64,000 nucleotides of DNA from Streptomyces sp. NBC_01381 (GTDB taxonomy: Bacteria; Actinomycetota; Actinomycetes; Streptomycetales; Streptomycetaceae). Position 1 is the first letter of the stretch; each line of letters begins with the position of its first letter. The stretch spans positions 2,046,001-2,110,000 of the forward strand of contig NZ_JAPEPI010000001.1 of NCBI RefSeq assembly GCF_026340305.1. Reading direction: 5' to 3'. Below the pieces are notes generated by a model. That model did no database searches. It saw nothing but the letters and a program-made list of their open reading frames with translations, and was not told the origin of the DNA. Positions 26,884 to 34,131 of this stretch are shown here, piece after piece. A program made the translations under genes and the position numbers.

Positions 26884-27285
26884 TCAGGCGACGGCGGTGC
26901 CCTCCAGCTCGACCATCTGGCCGGGGACCGCAAGCCGGGTCACCCCGAGCATCGTGCTGGTCGGCGCCACCCCTGAGGCGCCCAACCGCCCTGCCAGAAC
27001 GCCGTAGTGCGGAAAGAGCAGCTCGACGTCGGTCGTGTAGACGTTGAGCCGGACGAGGTTGGCGAGAGACATGCCGGCCTCGGCGAGCACGGCCTCCAGG
27101 TTGTCGATGCTCAGCGCCAACTGCGCTGCCATGTCCCCGTCGTGCTGGGGTTTGCCGTCACGGCTCATCGCGGTCTGCCCCGAGACGTACAGGGTCCGGG
27201 TGTGCCCGGAGACGACTTCACCCTGGTTGAACCCCAACTCCGCGGACCAGGTAACCGGGTTGACCGCAGTTCGCTCCACTGTCAC
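26884..27285 (-). CDS. RidA/YjgF family enamine/imine deaminase
   Basis: 133-aa trimeric RidA-type protein. It has the conserved LYVSGQTAMSRDGK strand-loop, DMAAQLALSIDNLEAVL helix and VRLNVYTTDVE. The Arg that binds the substrate carboxylate in archetypal RidA (usually in CRV.V) is not present, so it belongs to a divergent subfamily. GTG 27285 is chosen because GGAG lies five bases upstream; ATG 27321 is the alternative. It is divergent from the WYL regulator, which is its likely controller. Confidence 0.85.
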   Translation of the reverse strand: MTVERTAVNPVTWSAELGFNQGEVVSGHTRTLYVSGQTAMSRDGKPQHDGDMAAQLALSIDNLEAVLAEAGMSLANLVRLNVYTTDVELLFPHYGVLAGRLGASGVAPTSTMLGVTRLAVPGQMVELEGTAVA

Positions 27286-27428
27286 GTCAGCTCCATTCGC
27301 TTCTTCGCTTCTTCGGTTCATGGGGAGTACGTACGTCGATCGGCTCGGTAACCGCCAAATTTCGACGCCGTGTTGTCGCGTCAACGAGCCTCGCAACTAA
27401 TCACGACATCCTTGGTCACGTATCTCGC

Positions 27429-27434
27429 TAAAGT
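27429..27434 (+). promoter_or_regulatory. Leaderless promoter -10 of the WYL regulator
   Basis: TAAAGT is followed by 6 nt and then the ATG at 27441. Confidence 0.5.
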
Positions 27435-27440
27435 TCCCGC

Positions 27441-28421
27441 ATGCGCGCCGACCGCTTGGTCTCACTGGTGCTACTCCTGCGCCAGCGCGGTCGACTGACT
27501 GCGGACACGCTGGCCGGCGAGCTGGAGGTATCCACCCGCACGGTGCTGCGCGACATCGAGGCGCTGTCCGCGGCCGGCGTCCCGGTCTACGCGGAACGCG
27601 GGCGGTACGGCGGGTTCGCGTTGTCGCCCGGTTTCCGGACCGAGCTCACCGGTCTCAATCACGACGAGGCCCTGGCCCTGCTGACCGCCGGATCGGGTCG
27701 CGGGGAGCAGACGTTCGGCCTCGGCTCGGCACTCGCTTCGGCCATGCGGAAGGTGGTCGACGCGCTGCCCGAAGGCCACCGGGCCACCGCGAGCGACGCG
27801 GTCCAGCGGTTCCTCGTAGACCCGGAGACCGACCTGCTCTCACGCAGGCAGGCCACCGAGGCACCCGACACCACCACCATGTTCGAGGTCAGGCGCGCGG
27901 TGCTCGCCGGCCACAAGCTGCGCATCCACTACGCGGCCACGGGCCAGGCGCCGCAGTGGCGCACGGTGGACCCGATCGGCCTGGTCACCGTACGAGACCG
28001 GGGCTACTTGCTGGCCACGAGATCCGGCGCGGACCGCACGTACCGCCTCTCGCGGTTGCTGGCCGCCGAGGAACTCCCCGAACCGGCACAGCGACCGAAC
28101 CGAGTAGATCTGGACCGGATCTGGCAGGAACGCTCCGCGCGCTTCCTCTCCGACGGCGACCACATCTCCGTACGGATACGCGTGAACCCGGCACGACGCG
28201 AGGAGCTGCTGGACACGGCCCTGGCAGTCCGCACAGAAGAACCCGCCCCCGGCGCAGCGGGCTGGCTGAGCCTGGAGGTGACCTTCCAGGACCCCCGCCA
28301 CGCCGAATGGGCGCTGTGGCAACTCGGCACGGACGCGGAAGCCCTGACGCCGAAGTCGCTGCGCACTGCCTTGCGCAACCGCGCGGCAGCGATGGCGACC
28401 CACTACAGAGACTCATCTTGA
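27441..28421 (+). CDS. HTH-WYL (YafY/DeoR-type) transcriptional regulator
   Basis: 326 aa. The N-terminal winged HTH (RADRLVSLVLLLRQRGRLTA, then LEVSTRTVLRDIEALSAAGV) is followed by a WYL ligand-binding domain (residues about 140-215, with the LRIHYAATG strand and GLVTVRDRGYLLATR) and a C-terminal WCX-like extension. WYL regulators sense small molecules or nucleic acid ligands and often control divergent genes. Here the divergent RidA gene is the obvious target. The start appears leaderless. Confidence 0.9.
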   Translation: MRADRLVSLVLLLRQRGRLTADTLAGELEVSTRTVLRDIEALSAAGVPVYAERGRYGGFALSPGFRTELTGLNHDEALALLTAGSGRGEQTFGLGSALASAMRKVVDALPEGHRATASDAVQRFLVDPETDLLSRRQATEAPDTTTMFEVRRAVLAGHKLRIHYAATGQAPQWRTVDPIGLVTVRDRGYLLATRSGADRTYRLSRLLAAEELPEPAQRPNRVDLDRIWQERSARFLSDGDHISVRIRVNPARREELLDTALAVRTEEPAPGAAGWLSLEVTFQDPRHAEWALWQLGTDAEALTPKSLRTALRNRAAAMATHYRDSS

Positions 28422-28492
28422 GGTCTTGAGGTCTTGAGGACGACGACGCAGGGAGAGCCCCAGAGAGCCCCCCCATCCAGCCCCCCATCCCC

Positions 28493-29464
28493 TCACGAAC
28501 AGTCGGAGTGGTACCGGAAGGGCATGTCGGGACAGCCGTGCGCGCAGACGAAGAGATACATGCCACCCATGTCGCCGAGCATGATGCCGGGCGCGCACTG
28601 CAGGGCGTTCCGCTCCTCGTAGGGAAGCGCAAACACGCTCCACCCGTCTTCACCCGCGCCGGACCTGTCCTCGACAGGCACCCAGCGCCGCCATGAGGCC
28701 CCGTCGAACTCGGCGCTCTTGATGGTGACGAGATGCCGCATACGCTGCCCGCACGGGCCGGGACAGGTGGGCCAGTAAGGATCCTGGGTCCAACTCGGAT
28801 AGCCACCGACTTTGATGCCGGGAGCAACGCTGAGATGCGACCAGTAGGCGCAGGGACTCCCGTCCTCCTCGGCACGATCCTCCATCTCCTCGAACGCCTC
28901 CTCCAGCTCCTCCGCGACCTCGTCATCGAGATCCCAGCTCGGATACTCGACGACACGCTCGGGGTGCAGCACGCAGGGATCCGGCAGATAGTCGTCACGG
29001 GCACCGACGGGCCGCGGCGGCTCCTCGACGAGCGGCTCACACCGCGCGCTGTCCCGCCAGAAGATCTCGGGCCGAGGCACATACCCGGCCTCGTGATCGA
29101 AGGGACACCAGAGGACTTGCAGTACGTCGGTGCCTTCAGGGAAGGGCAGTTCGGGAACATCACGCGCGTAGAGCTGAAGCACCGGAACCATGGCCTGCGC
29201 GACACCATCGTCGACGGGCGCGAACCGTGTCCGCGGATGCGAGTCCCCACAGTGCGGCCAGGCCTCAGCGGCCGGCCACGCCGGCGCCCCACCCACAGAA
29301 CTGTCCCTTGGCCCGGGCTGCCCCCGCCGAGGATGCAGCCGGACGGCCTCGCGACGGAGGGGCGCGATGGCGGGGAAGAGGGCCTCGACGTCGAGGAGGG
29401 GTGGCGGGGTGGTGCGGGACGCGCACGACGAGATCTCGGCGCCAGACGGGGGTCCCTTTGGCAC
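28493..29464 (-). CDS. DUF1963/YwqG-like protein
   Basis: 323 aa, soluble. It has the pattern of YwqG-like (DUF1963) proteins: an N-terminal region with PxxDDGVAQAMVPVLQLYA, then P..FPEGTDVLQVLWCPFDHE, and a late IKVGGYPSWTQDP motif where the family has GG(Y/H)P.W.Q. Several Cys pairs (CPGPCGQ, CAHGCPDM) could bind a metal. The extreme C-terminus is Cys-Ser. Function unknown; the family is often found near defence or toxin loci, and this copy is 150 bp from vsr. Confidence 0.78.
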   Translation of the reverse strand: MPKGPPSGAEISSCASRTTPPPLLDVEALFPAIAPLRREAVRLHPRRGQPGPRDSSVGGAPAWPAAEAWPHCGDSHPRTRFAPVDDGVAQAMVPVLQLYARDVPELPFPEGTDVLQVLWCPFDHEAGYVPRPEIFWRDSARCEPLVEEPPRPVGARDDYLPDPCVLHPERVVEYPSWDLDDEVAEELEEAFEEMEDRAEEDGSPCAYWSHLSVAPGIKVGGYPSWTQDPYWPTCPGPCGQRMRHLVTIKSAEFDGASWRRWVPVEDRSGAGEDGWSVFALPYEERNALQCAPGIMLGDMGGMYLFVCAHGCPDMPFRYHSDCS

Positions 29465-29616
29465 GGCGGCTCCTTACGCAGGGGATGAATGACGGAAATT
29501 GACGGAAGAGGTTCGTCTTCACCCGGCCACCAGGCCTTCCACCTACGGGACTTGCCGGTGACCGGCCGCCACCCAGGCAACGGCTGCGGTCGGCGCTCTG
29601 CCTTGGCCGGCTTCGG

Positions 29617-30069
29617 TCACCGGCTCCCGGGTGTCGGGCGTCGGACGTGTTTCGCCGATTGGAGCACCGCCTCCACCTGGGTGGCCACTTGCTCCGGCTT
29701 CTCGTGCTCCCAGAAGCGGAGGACGGTCCAGCCGAGTGATTCGAGGTGGGCGGTGGTCCTGGCGTCTCGGCCGGCGTTCTTGTTGATCTTTTCGTGCCAG
29801 AACTGGGAGTTCGCCTTCGGGTAGGTGGCGTGCTCGGGGCAACCGTGCCAGAAGCAGCCGTCGATGAAGACGGCGACGCGAGGCCCGGGGAAGGCGATGT
29901 CGATCGTGTTGCGGGCCATTCCGGGAACGCGTCGCTGTAGCCGATAGCGGAGGCCGGCGGCGTGCAGCAGCCGGCGGACGGCGACTTCCGGCTTGGTGTC
30001 CCGAGACCGTTGCCTGCTCATGCGGGCGGAGACGGCGTGGGACGAGGGGGTCGGGCGTGAGGCGGGCAC
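29617..30069 (-). CDS. vsr: Vsr very-short-patch-repair endonuclease
   Basis: 150-aa Vsr-fold nuclease that nicks DNA at T:G mismatches arising from deamination of 5-methylcytosine. The motifs are present: RQRSRDTKPEVAVRRLLHA at the N-terminus, the catalytic Asp in TIDIAF (Asp57), VFIDGCFWHGCP (68-78, zinc-binding Cys and His), and LGWTVLRFWEHE. The GTG at 30069 is chosen because it lies 4 bp after the Dcm stop and begins the conserved region. It is the last gene of the defence operon and acts with the Dcm just upstream. Confidence 0.92.
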   Translation of the reverse strand: MPASRPTPSSHAVSARMSRQRSRDTKPEVAVRRLLHAAGLRYRLQRRVPGMARNTIDIAFPGPRVAVFIDGCFWHGCPEHATYPKANSQFWHEKINKNAGRDARTTAHLESLGWTVLRFWEHEKPEQVATQVEAVLQSAKHVRRPTPGSR

Positions 30070-30073
30070 GATC

Positions 30074-31189
30074 TCAGTGTGGGGCGTCTGCCCGGGCCTC
30101 GTCACGGACCTGCGGGGACCATTCGGCGAGGGCACGCCACGCGTCCTCGCCCGGCGTCGCCAGGCCGAGCGCGGCACTGAGGACGTGGATGCCGAGGCGG
30201 GGTGGAACGGCGTTGCCGATCTGTTGGGAGATGTCGCCGCCGGACCAGGGGAACCGCTTCGGGAAGGTCTGGAGCTGCCCCGCCTCGCCCGTGCTCAGCC
30301 GGGGCAGGTCGAGCTCTGTGGTGTCGTCGGTGACGATGCGGTTGCGGGAGACCTTTCCGGTCACCGTGGCCGAGGGCTCGCAGGAGCGGCGTCTGCCGCG
30401 GAGCCTGGGATTGCCGCCGGTGCCGTAGTTGGAGACGACCTGGAAGCGGCCGATGCGCTCGGTCAGCACGTCCTCCATGGCCACCCAACTCTGGAGCACG
30501 AGATCGCCCGGTGGGCGTGGGGCGCCCTTGCGGTAGCGCTGATGGGTGGGGGTGGGGAGGGCGGCCGTGTGCCCGTTGCGCCGGGCGACGAGGATCGCGC
30601 GGCGGCGGGTCTGCGGAACGCCGAACTCCTCGGTGTGCAGGATGCCGTGTGCCACCGAGTAGCCCTCGTCGGTGAGGGCCGCTCCGTACGCCTCCCAGAC
30701 GGGGAGGGCCGCGGGCACCTGCTCGAGGACGATGGCTTCGTACGGACGGAGCTCGTCGTTGTCGATGGCGCTCAGGGCCCAGCGCAAGGGCTCCAGGACA
30801 AGCCCCGTGCGCTCGTCGTCCATCTCGGCGAGGTCGGCATCGATATTGGCGCGTGCGTCGCGATCGACGAGGCGCTGTACGAATTTCAGCACGTCGTCCA
30901 GGGCGCGGCGACCTGCCCCGGTGCCTGCGACGGTGAAGCTCTGACAGGGCGGGCCGCCTGCGAGGACATTTGCCTCGGGGAAGTCCTTCGGACCGTAGCT
31001 GCGTACGTCGCCGTGGACGGTCCGGAGCCCTGCCGCCTCACGTGTCGTGACGGCGTTCGCGTCCCATTCGATGCCCAAGGAGGGCACGCCCAGAACCGTC
31101 GCGGCCATGTCCAGCCCGCCGGGGCCGGCGAAGAGGTCCACGATGCGGAAACCCACAGGTGGGAGCTGGCGAGGCAGAGCGACGGTCAT
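30074..31189 (-). CDS. DNA (cytosine-5) methyltransferase, catalytically intact
   Basis: 371-aa C5-cytosine methylase. Motif I is VDLFAGPGGLDMAA, motif IV is GGPPCQSFTVAG (catalytic Cys82), motif VIII is VPQTRRRAILVA and motif X is QQIGNAVPPRLG. Motif VI reads LEQVP in place of the usual ENV, keeping the Glu. Adjacent vsr indicates a Dcm-like role with repair of deaminated sites. It lies downstream of the pseudo-methylase gene with a 59-bp gap, the largest in the operon. A -10-like TAAACT 8 nt before the ATG suggests an internal near-leaderless promoter, which would let protective methylation be made independently. Confidence 0.92.
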   Translation of the reverse strand: MTVALPRQLPPVGFRIVDLFAGPGGLDMAATVLGVPSLGIEWDANAVTTREAAGLRTVHGDVRSYGPKDFPEANVLAGGPPCQSFTVAGTGAGRRALDDVLKFVQRLVDRDARANIDADLAEMDDERTGLVLEPLRWALSAIDNDELRPYEAIVLEQVPAALPVWEAYGAALTDEGYSVAHGILHTEEFGVPQTRRRAILVARRNGHTAALPTPTHQRYRKGAPRPPGDLVLQSWVAMEDVLTERIGRFQVVSNYGTGGNPRLRGRRRSCEPSATVTGKVSRNRIVTDDTTELDLPRLSTGEAGQLQTFPKRFPWSGGDISQQIGNAVPPRLGIHVLSAALGLATPGEDAWRALAEWSPQVRDEARADAPH

Positions 31190-31197
31190 GGTGAGCG

Positions 31198-31203
31198 AGT
31201 TTA
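31198..31203 (-). promoter_or_regulatory. Possible internal promoter -10 for the dcm-vsr pair
   Basis: On the minus strand CCTATAAACTC contains TAAACT, 8 nt from the methylase ATG. This A/T-rich patch stands out in an otherwise very GC-rich region. Confidence 0.4.
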
Positions 31204-31248
31204 TAGGTGAATGGACGGGGCGAGGGAGCCGGAGGAGGACCGGTGACG

Positions 31249-33231
31249 TCACGCGGTCGACAGCGCGGCGTGGATCGCGCGCCCCAGCGCCTCGCCGACC
31301 GGCGGTGGGGAGGCATGCCCGACCTGGCGGTAGCGGGCGGTCTTGCGTCCCGCGAAGGCCCAATCCTTGGGGAACCCCTGGAGCAGGGCGGCCTGCTCGA
31401 CGGTGAGCGGCATCATGCCTTCGCGGCCCAGGGCCGGGTTCCACTTGAAGTAGGGGCCCGGTGCCTCGTCGGCGACCGTGCCGCCGTCCACGCCGATGCG
31501 GGCCCAGGCCTTCTTGGAGCCGGTCGGGCCCAGGTCGGCGCCGCCGCGTTCCCAGGAACCTCCGACGAGGGTGGGGGCGACGTCGGTGGCCTGTGCCGCC
31601 CACTCGGCGGCACGGGGCCAACCACGGGCTGCCATGGACGGGCCGAGCGCCTGGCCGACACTGATCGGAGGTTCGGGAGAGGGCTGCGGAATCCGGAACG
31701 CCTCGGCCGCCGCGGTGCTCGCGAAGGCGAGGAGGATGCCCTGTTTCCGGTCCTGCGGCACGCCATGGTGGGCGGCGTTGAGGACGAACCAGTGCAGGGC
31801 GTAGCCACTCGCGGACAACTCTTGCTGCACGGCTTCCCGGAGCGGTGCGTACATGTCGCTCGTGACCAGATCCGGCACGTTCTCGATCAGGAGGGCGCGG
31901 GGACGCAGCAGCCGGGTGAGGGCGACCGTGGCGTGGAAGACCGCCAGCTCGTGGTCGTTGCCGCGTTCGCGGGCGACGGCGGCCGCCGCCTTCACGCGTG
32001 GCAGACCGCCGGAGATCAGGTCGAGCCCCAGCATGCCCGGTTGTTGAAGGACCACGGCCGGATCCAGCGTGCTCAGGTCCGCCTCGTGTATGCGCCAGCC
32101 GGGTCGGTTGAGGCGCAGGGTGTCGAGGGCGACGGGGCGATTGTCGATCAGCAGCATGGGGTCGAAGCCCGCCCTTTCCAGGCCCAGTGCGAGGCCGCCG
32201 GCACCCGCGCACAGCTCCAGGGAGGTGAGGCGACGGGTTGGGGATACGGGCGCCTGTTCTGCCGCCGTGAACGGTGCGAGCAGATTGAGTTCGGGTCCTG
32301 ACGGCATCGAGTGTGTGGGCGTGGGCGCGGGATCCGAAGTGGCCGGCAGCGCTTCGTAGAGCTTCAACTCGGCGGCTGCCGCCGTGAACGGTGCGAGGAG
32401 ATCGTGTTCGGGGTTGTCTTCGGGTTCTGGCCGGATCCAGTGTGGGGGTGCGGGGTCCGAAGTGGCCGGCTGCGCTTCCTCGGGCCTCAGGGCGGCCACC
32501 GACTCCTCGGCCACGGCGCGCAGTTCGGCCCGCAGCTCGGCGTCGTCCAGAGCCTCGAAGATGACGAAGGGGGCGAGCCTGAGGAGCCGCTTGAGGAAGT
32601 CGCGCAGCACTTCACGCTCGGCGAGGCCGTGCAGGTCGACGGCCGCCCAGGCGTGAAGGATGTTGCGTACGAGATGAGGGCTGCCGCCGAGGGACTTGCG
32701 GCGGGCGTAGATCTGGTCGAAGGCGGCCTCGCCGAGGATGTCGAGTGCCGCGTATGGCTCGGAGGCCGCCGGGTCGCGGACGAGGTGTGCGCGCCACCAC
32801 AGGCGGCCGAAGACGTGCCGGGTGAGGTCGCTGGCCACGACGCGGTCGCCCGGCGGACGGGGGTAGCGCCAGTACGCCACGTCGGGGAGCAGCACCAGCG
32901 CGAGAAAGGCCCAGATGTCGCCGGACGCGGCTTCGGCCGGCATCAGGTCCATCTCGGCGTGCAGGAGCGCCGCCAGGTCGAGGTCGAAGCGGGCCCGGGC
33001 CGCGCGGGAGGGCTCCTCGGGGAAGCCCGCGCGCTCGGCGACCTCCATGACACGGGCCCGCAGGTCGCGTAGTTGTCCCTCGGTGATCCGGTCGCCGCCG
33101 GTGGCGACGTAGACCGCGGACTCGTGGCGGTGCGTGACACGTTCGGCCAGGTCGCGGGGGGCCATCTCCTTGTACTGCTGGTGGAGCGGTCTGGCCTGTC
33201 CGGCGAGGAGGCGGGGGTAGAGCAGAGCCAT
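31249..33231 (-). CDS. DUF6339-like domain fused to a catalytically dead C5-methyltransferase fold
   Basis: 660 aa. Residues 1-250 are a helical domain resembling DUF6339. Residues 251-330 are a linker with an internal duplication (QPATSDPAP and LLAPFTAA each twice). Residues 331-660 form a C5-cytosine methylase fold: motif I SLELCAGAGGLALGLERAGF, motif VI LLIENVPDL, motif VIII VPQDRKQGIL and a motif X-like GHASPPPVGEALG. Motif IV reads SGGLPRVK (407-414), so the catalytic Cys of the PCQ motif is Arg412, and the activating Gln is gone. The protein should bind AdoMet and DNA but not methylate by the usual route. It starts 3 bp after the previous gene's stop. A recognition or regulatory role for the adjacent active Dcm or the nuclease is inference. 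Confidence 0.85.
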   Translation of the reverse strand: MALLYPRLLAGQARPLHQQYKEMAPRDLAERVTHRHESAVYVATGGDRITEGQLRDLRARVMEVAERAGFPEEPSRAARARFDLDLAALLHAEMDLMPAEAASGDIWAFLALVLLPDVAYWRYPRPPGDRVVASDLTRHVFGRLWWRAHLVRDPAASEPYAALDILGEAAFDQIYARRKSLGGSPHLVRNILHAWAAVDLHGLAEREVLRDFLKRLLRLAPFVIFEALDDAELRAELRAVAEESVAALRPEEAQPATSDPAPPHWIRPEPEDNPEHDLLAPFTAAAAELKLYEALPATSDPAPTPTHSMPSGPELNLLAPFTAAEQAPVSPTRRLTSLELCAGAGGLALGLERAGFDPMLLIDNRPVALDTLRLNRPGWRIHEADLSTLDPAVVLQQPGMLGLDLISGGLPRVKAAAAVARERGNDHELAVFHATVALTRLLRPRALLIENVPDLVTSDMYAPLREAVQQELSASGYALHWFVLNAAHHGVPQDRKQGILLAFASTAAAEAFRIPQPSPEPPISVGQALGPSMAARGWPRAAEWAAQATDVAPTLVGGSWERGGADLGPTGSKKAWARIGVDGGTVADEAPGPYFKWNPALGREGMMPLTVEQAALLQGFPKDWAFAGRKTARYRQVGHASPPPVGEALGRAIHAALSTA

Positions 33232-33234
33232 GGA

Positions 33235-34131
33235 TCACGCCTCCTGGAGGATGCGGGTCGCGGCCTGGAGGTCGGAGGCGAACAGGCTCGGCGAGCTCTG
33301 CCGGCGCTGCCGCAGGTCCTGGATGGTGCGGCCGGGGAAGAGCCGGTGGAAGAGATTGACGAGGGTGGCGCCCAGAGAGTCCTCGGAGAAGTCCGCGTCG
33401 TCGGCGAACTCCTCCTTGAGCAGGGCATGTTCCACCATGATCCGGGCGCAGTCGGAATACACCATCGAGAGGACGACGCGATCCACCGGGCCGGGTCTGG
33501 CGGCGTGTGCGAAGGCGATGGACACCTCCTCGGCCTTCTCGTTGACGAGGAGGAGCATGGAGCCCATCGCTGCGGCGTTCAGGTCCGAGCCGAGTTGCAG
33601 GTGCCAGGCCGCGCCGTCCTTGAACGAGGTGTGGGCGAAGTCGATCACAGTCATCGGGAAGAGCGGCGCATCGCCCTGGAGGCGCAGTGCGGCCGCGTCG
33701 TCCCAGAGCAGTGACCCGGCGCGGCGCGGAGCGAAGGGGGCAGCCGTCCCGTTCGTACGGGAGAGGACGAGCACCGTTTCCAGGGAGAGCACGCCCCCGA
33801 GTTGGGCACCCGGCAGGACGGCGTGAAGATTGACGGTCCGCACGCCGTCACCGGTCAGCGGAACCCGCTGCACAGAACCTCGGAGGTTGGATCCGGAGGC
33901 GGTCCAGATGGCCGCGAGGGTGAGCACCGCGCCGTCGGTGAGGGCCGCTCCCGCACGGGCCGCCGACAGGTCGACCTGCACGGTGCGGCTCAGTTCGACG
34001 TCCATGCGGTAGTCCCAGAAGTCCAGCGACTCGGGGAGGTCGGTGGTGGCGCCTTCGAGGACGAGTTGCCACGGTTCGGCCCGGACGCAGGAGGCGGCGG
34101 GAGAGCGGTAGGGGAGGGCGAGCCTGCTCAC
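33235..34131 (-). CDS. Defence-operon protein of unknown function
   Basis: 298 aa from GTG 34131, whose GTGA overlaps the stop of the ATPase gene. The first two thirds look beta-rich (VELSRTVQVDLSAARAG, AVLTLAAIWTASGSNLRG, LSLETVLVLSRTNG); the last third is helical (SDCARIMVEHALLKEEFADD, LGATLVNLFHRLFPGRTIQD). No catalytic signature was recognised. Its conserved position between a GHKL ATPase and the DUF6339-methylase fusion suggests a structural or adaptor role in the same complex. It is clearly coding because of tight overlaps on both sides. Confidence 0.82.
   Translation of the reverse strand: MSRLALPYRSPAASCVRAEPWQLVLEGATTDLPESLDFWDYRMDVELSRTVQVDLSAARAGAALTDGAVLTLAAIWTASGSNLRGSVQRVPLTGDGVRTVNLHAVLPGAQLGGVLSLETVLVLSRTNGTAAPFAPRRAGSLLWDDAAALRLQGDAPLFPMTVIDFAHTSFKDGAAWHLQLGSDLNAAAMGSMLLLVNEKAEEVSIAFAHAARPGPVDRVVLSMVYSDCARIMVEHALLKEEFADDADFSEDSLGATLVNLFHRLFPGRTIQDLRQRRQSSPSLFASDLQAATRILQEA

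Noticed and set aside
28419..28441. Tandem CTTGAGGT copies after the WYL gene as a terminator
   Set aside because: They are direct, not inverted, repeats; no stem forms. They look like slippage at the end of the gene.
31190..32212. Upstream 341-codon extension of the intact Dcm open frame
   Set aside because: It overlaps the fusion gene in another frame; methylase homology starts just after ATG 31189, and the extension is low-complexity.
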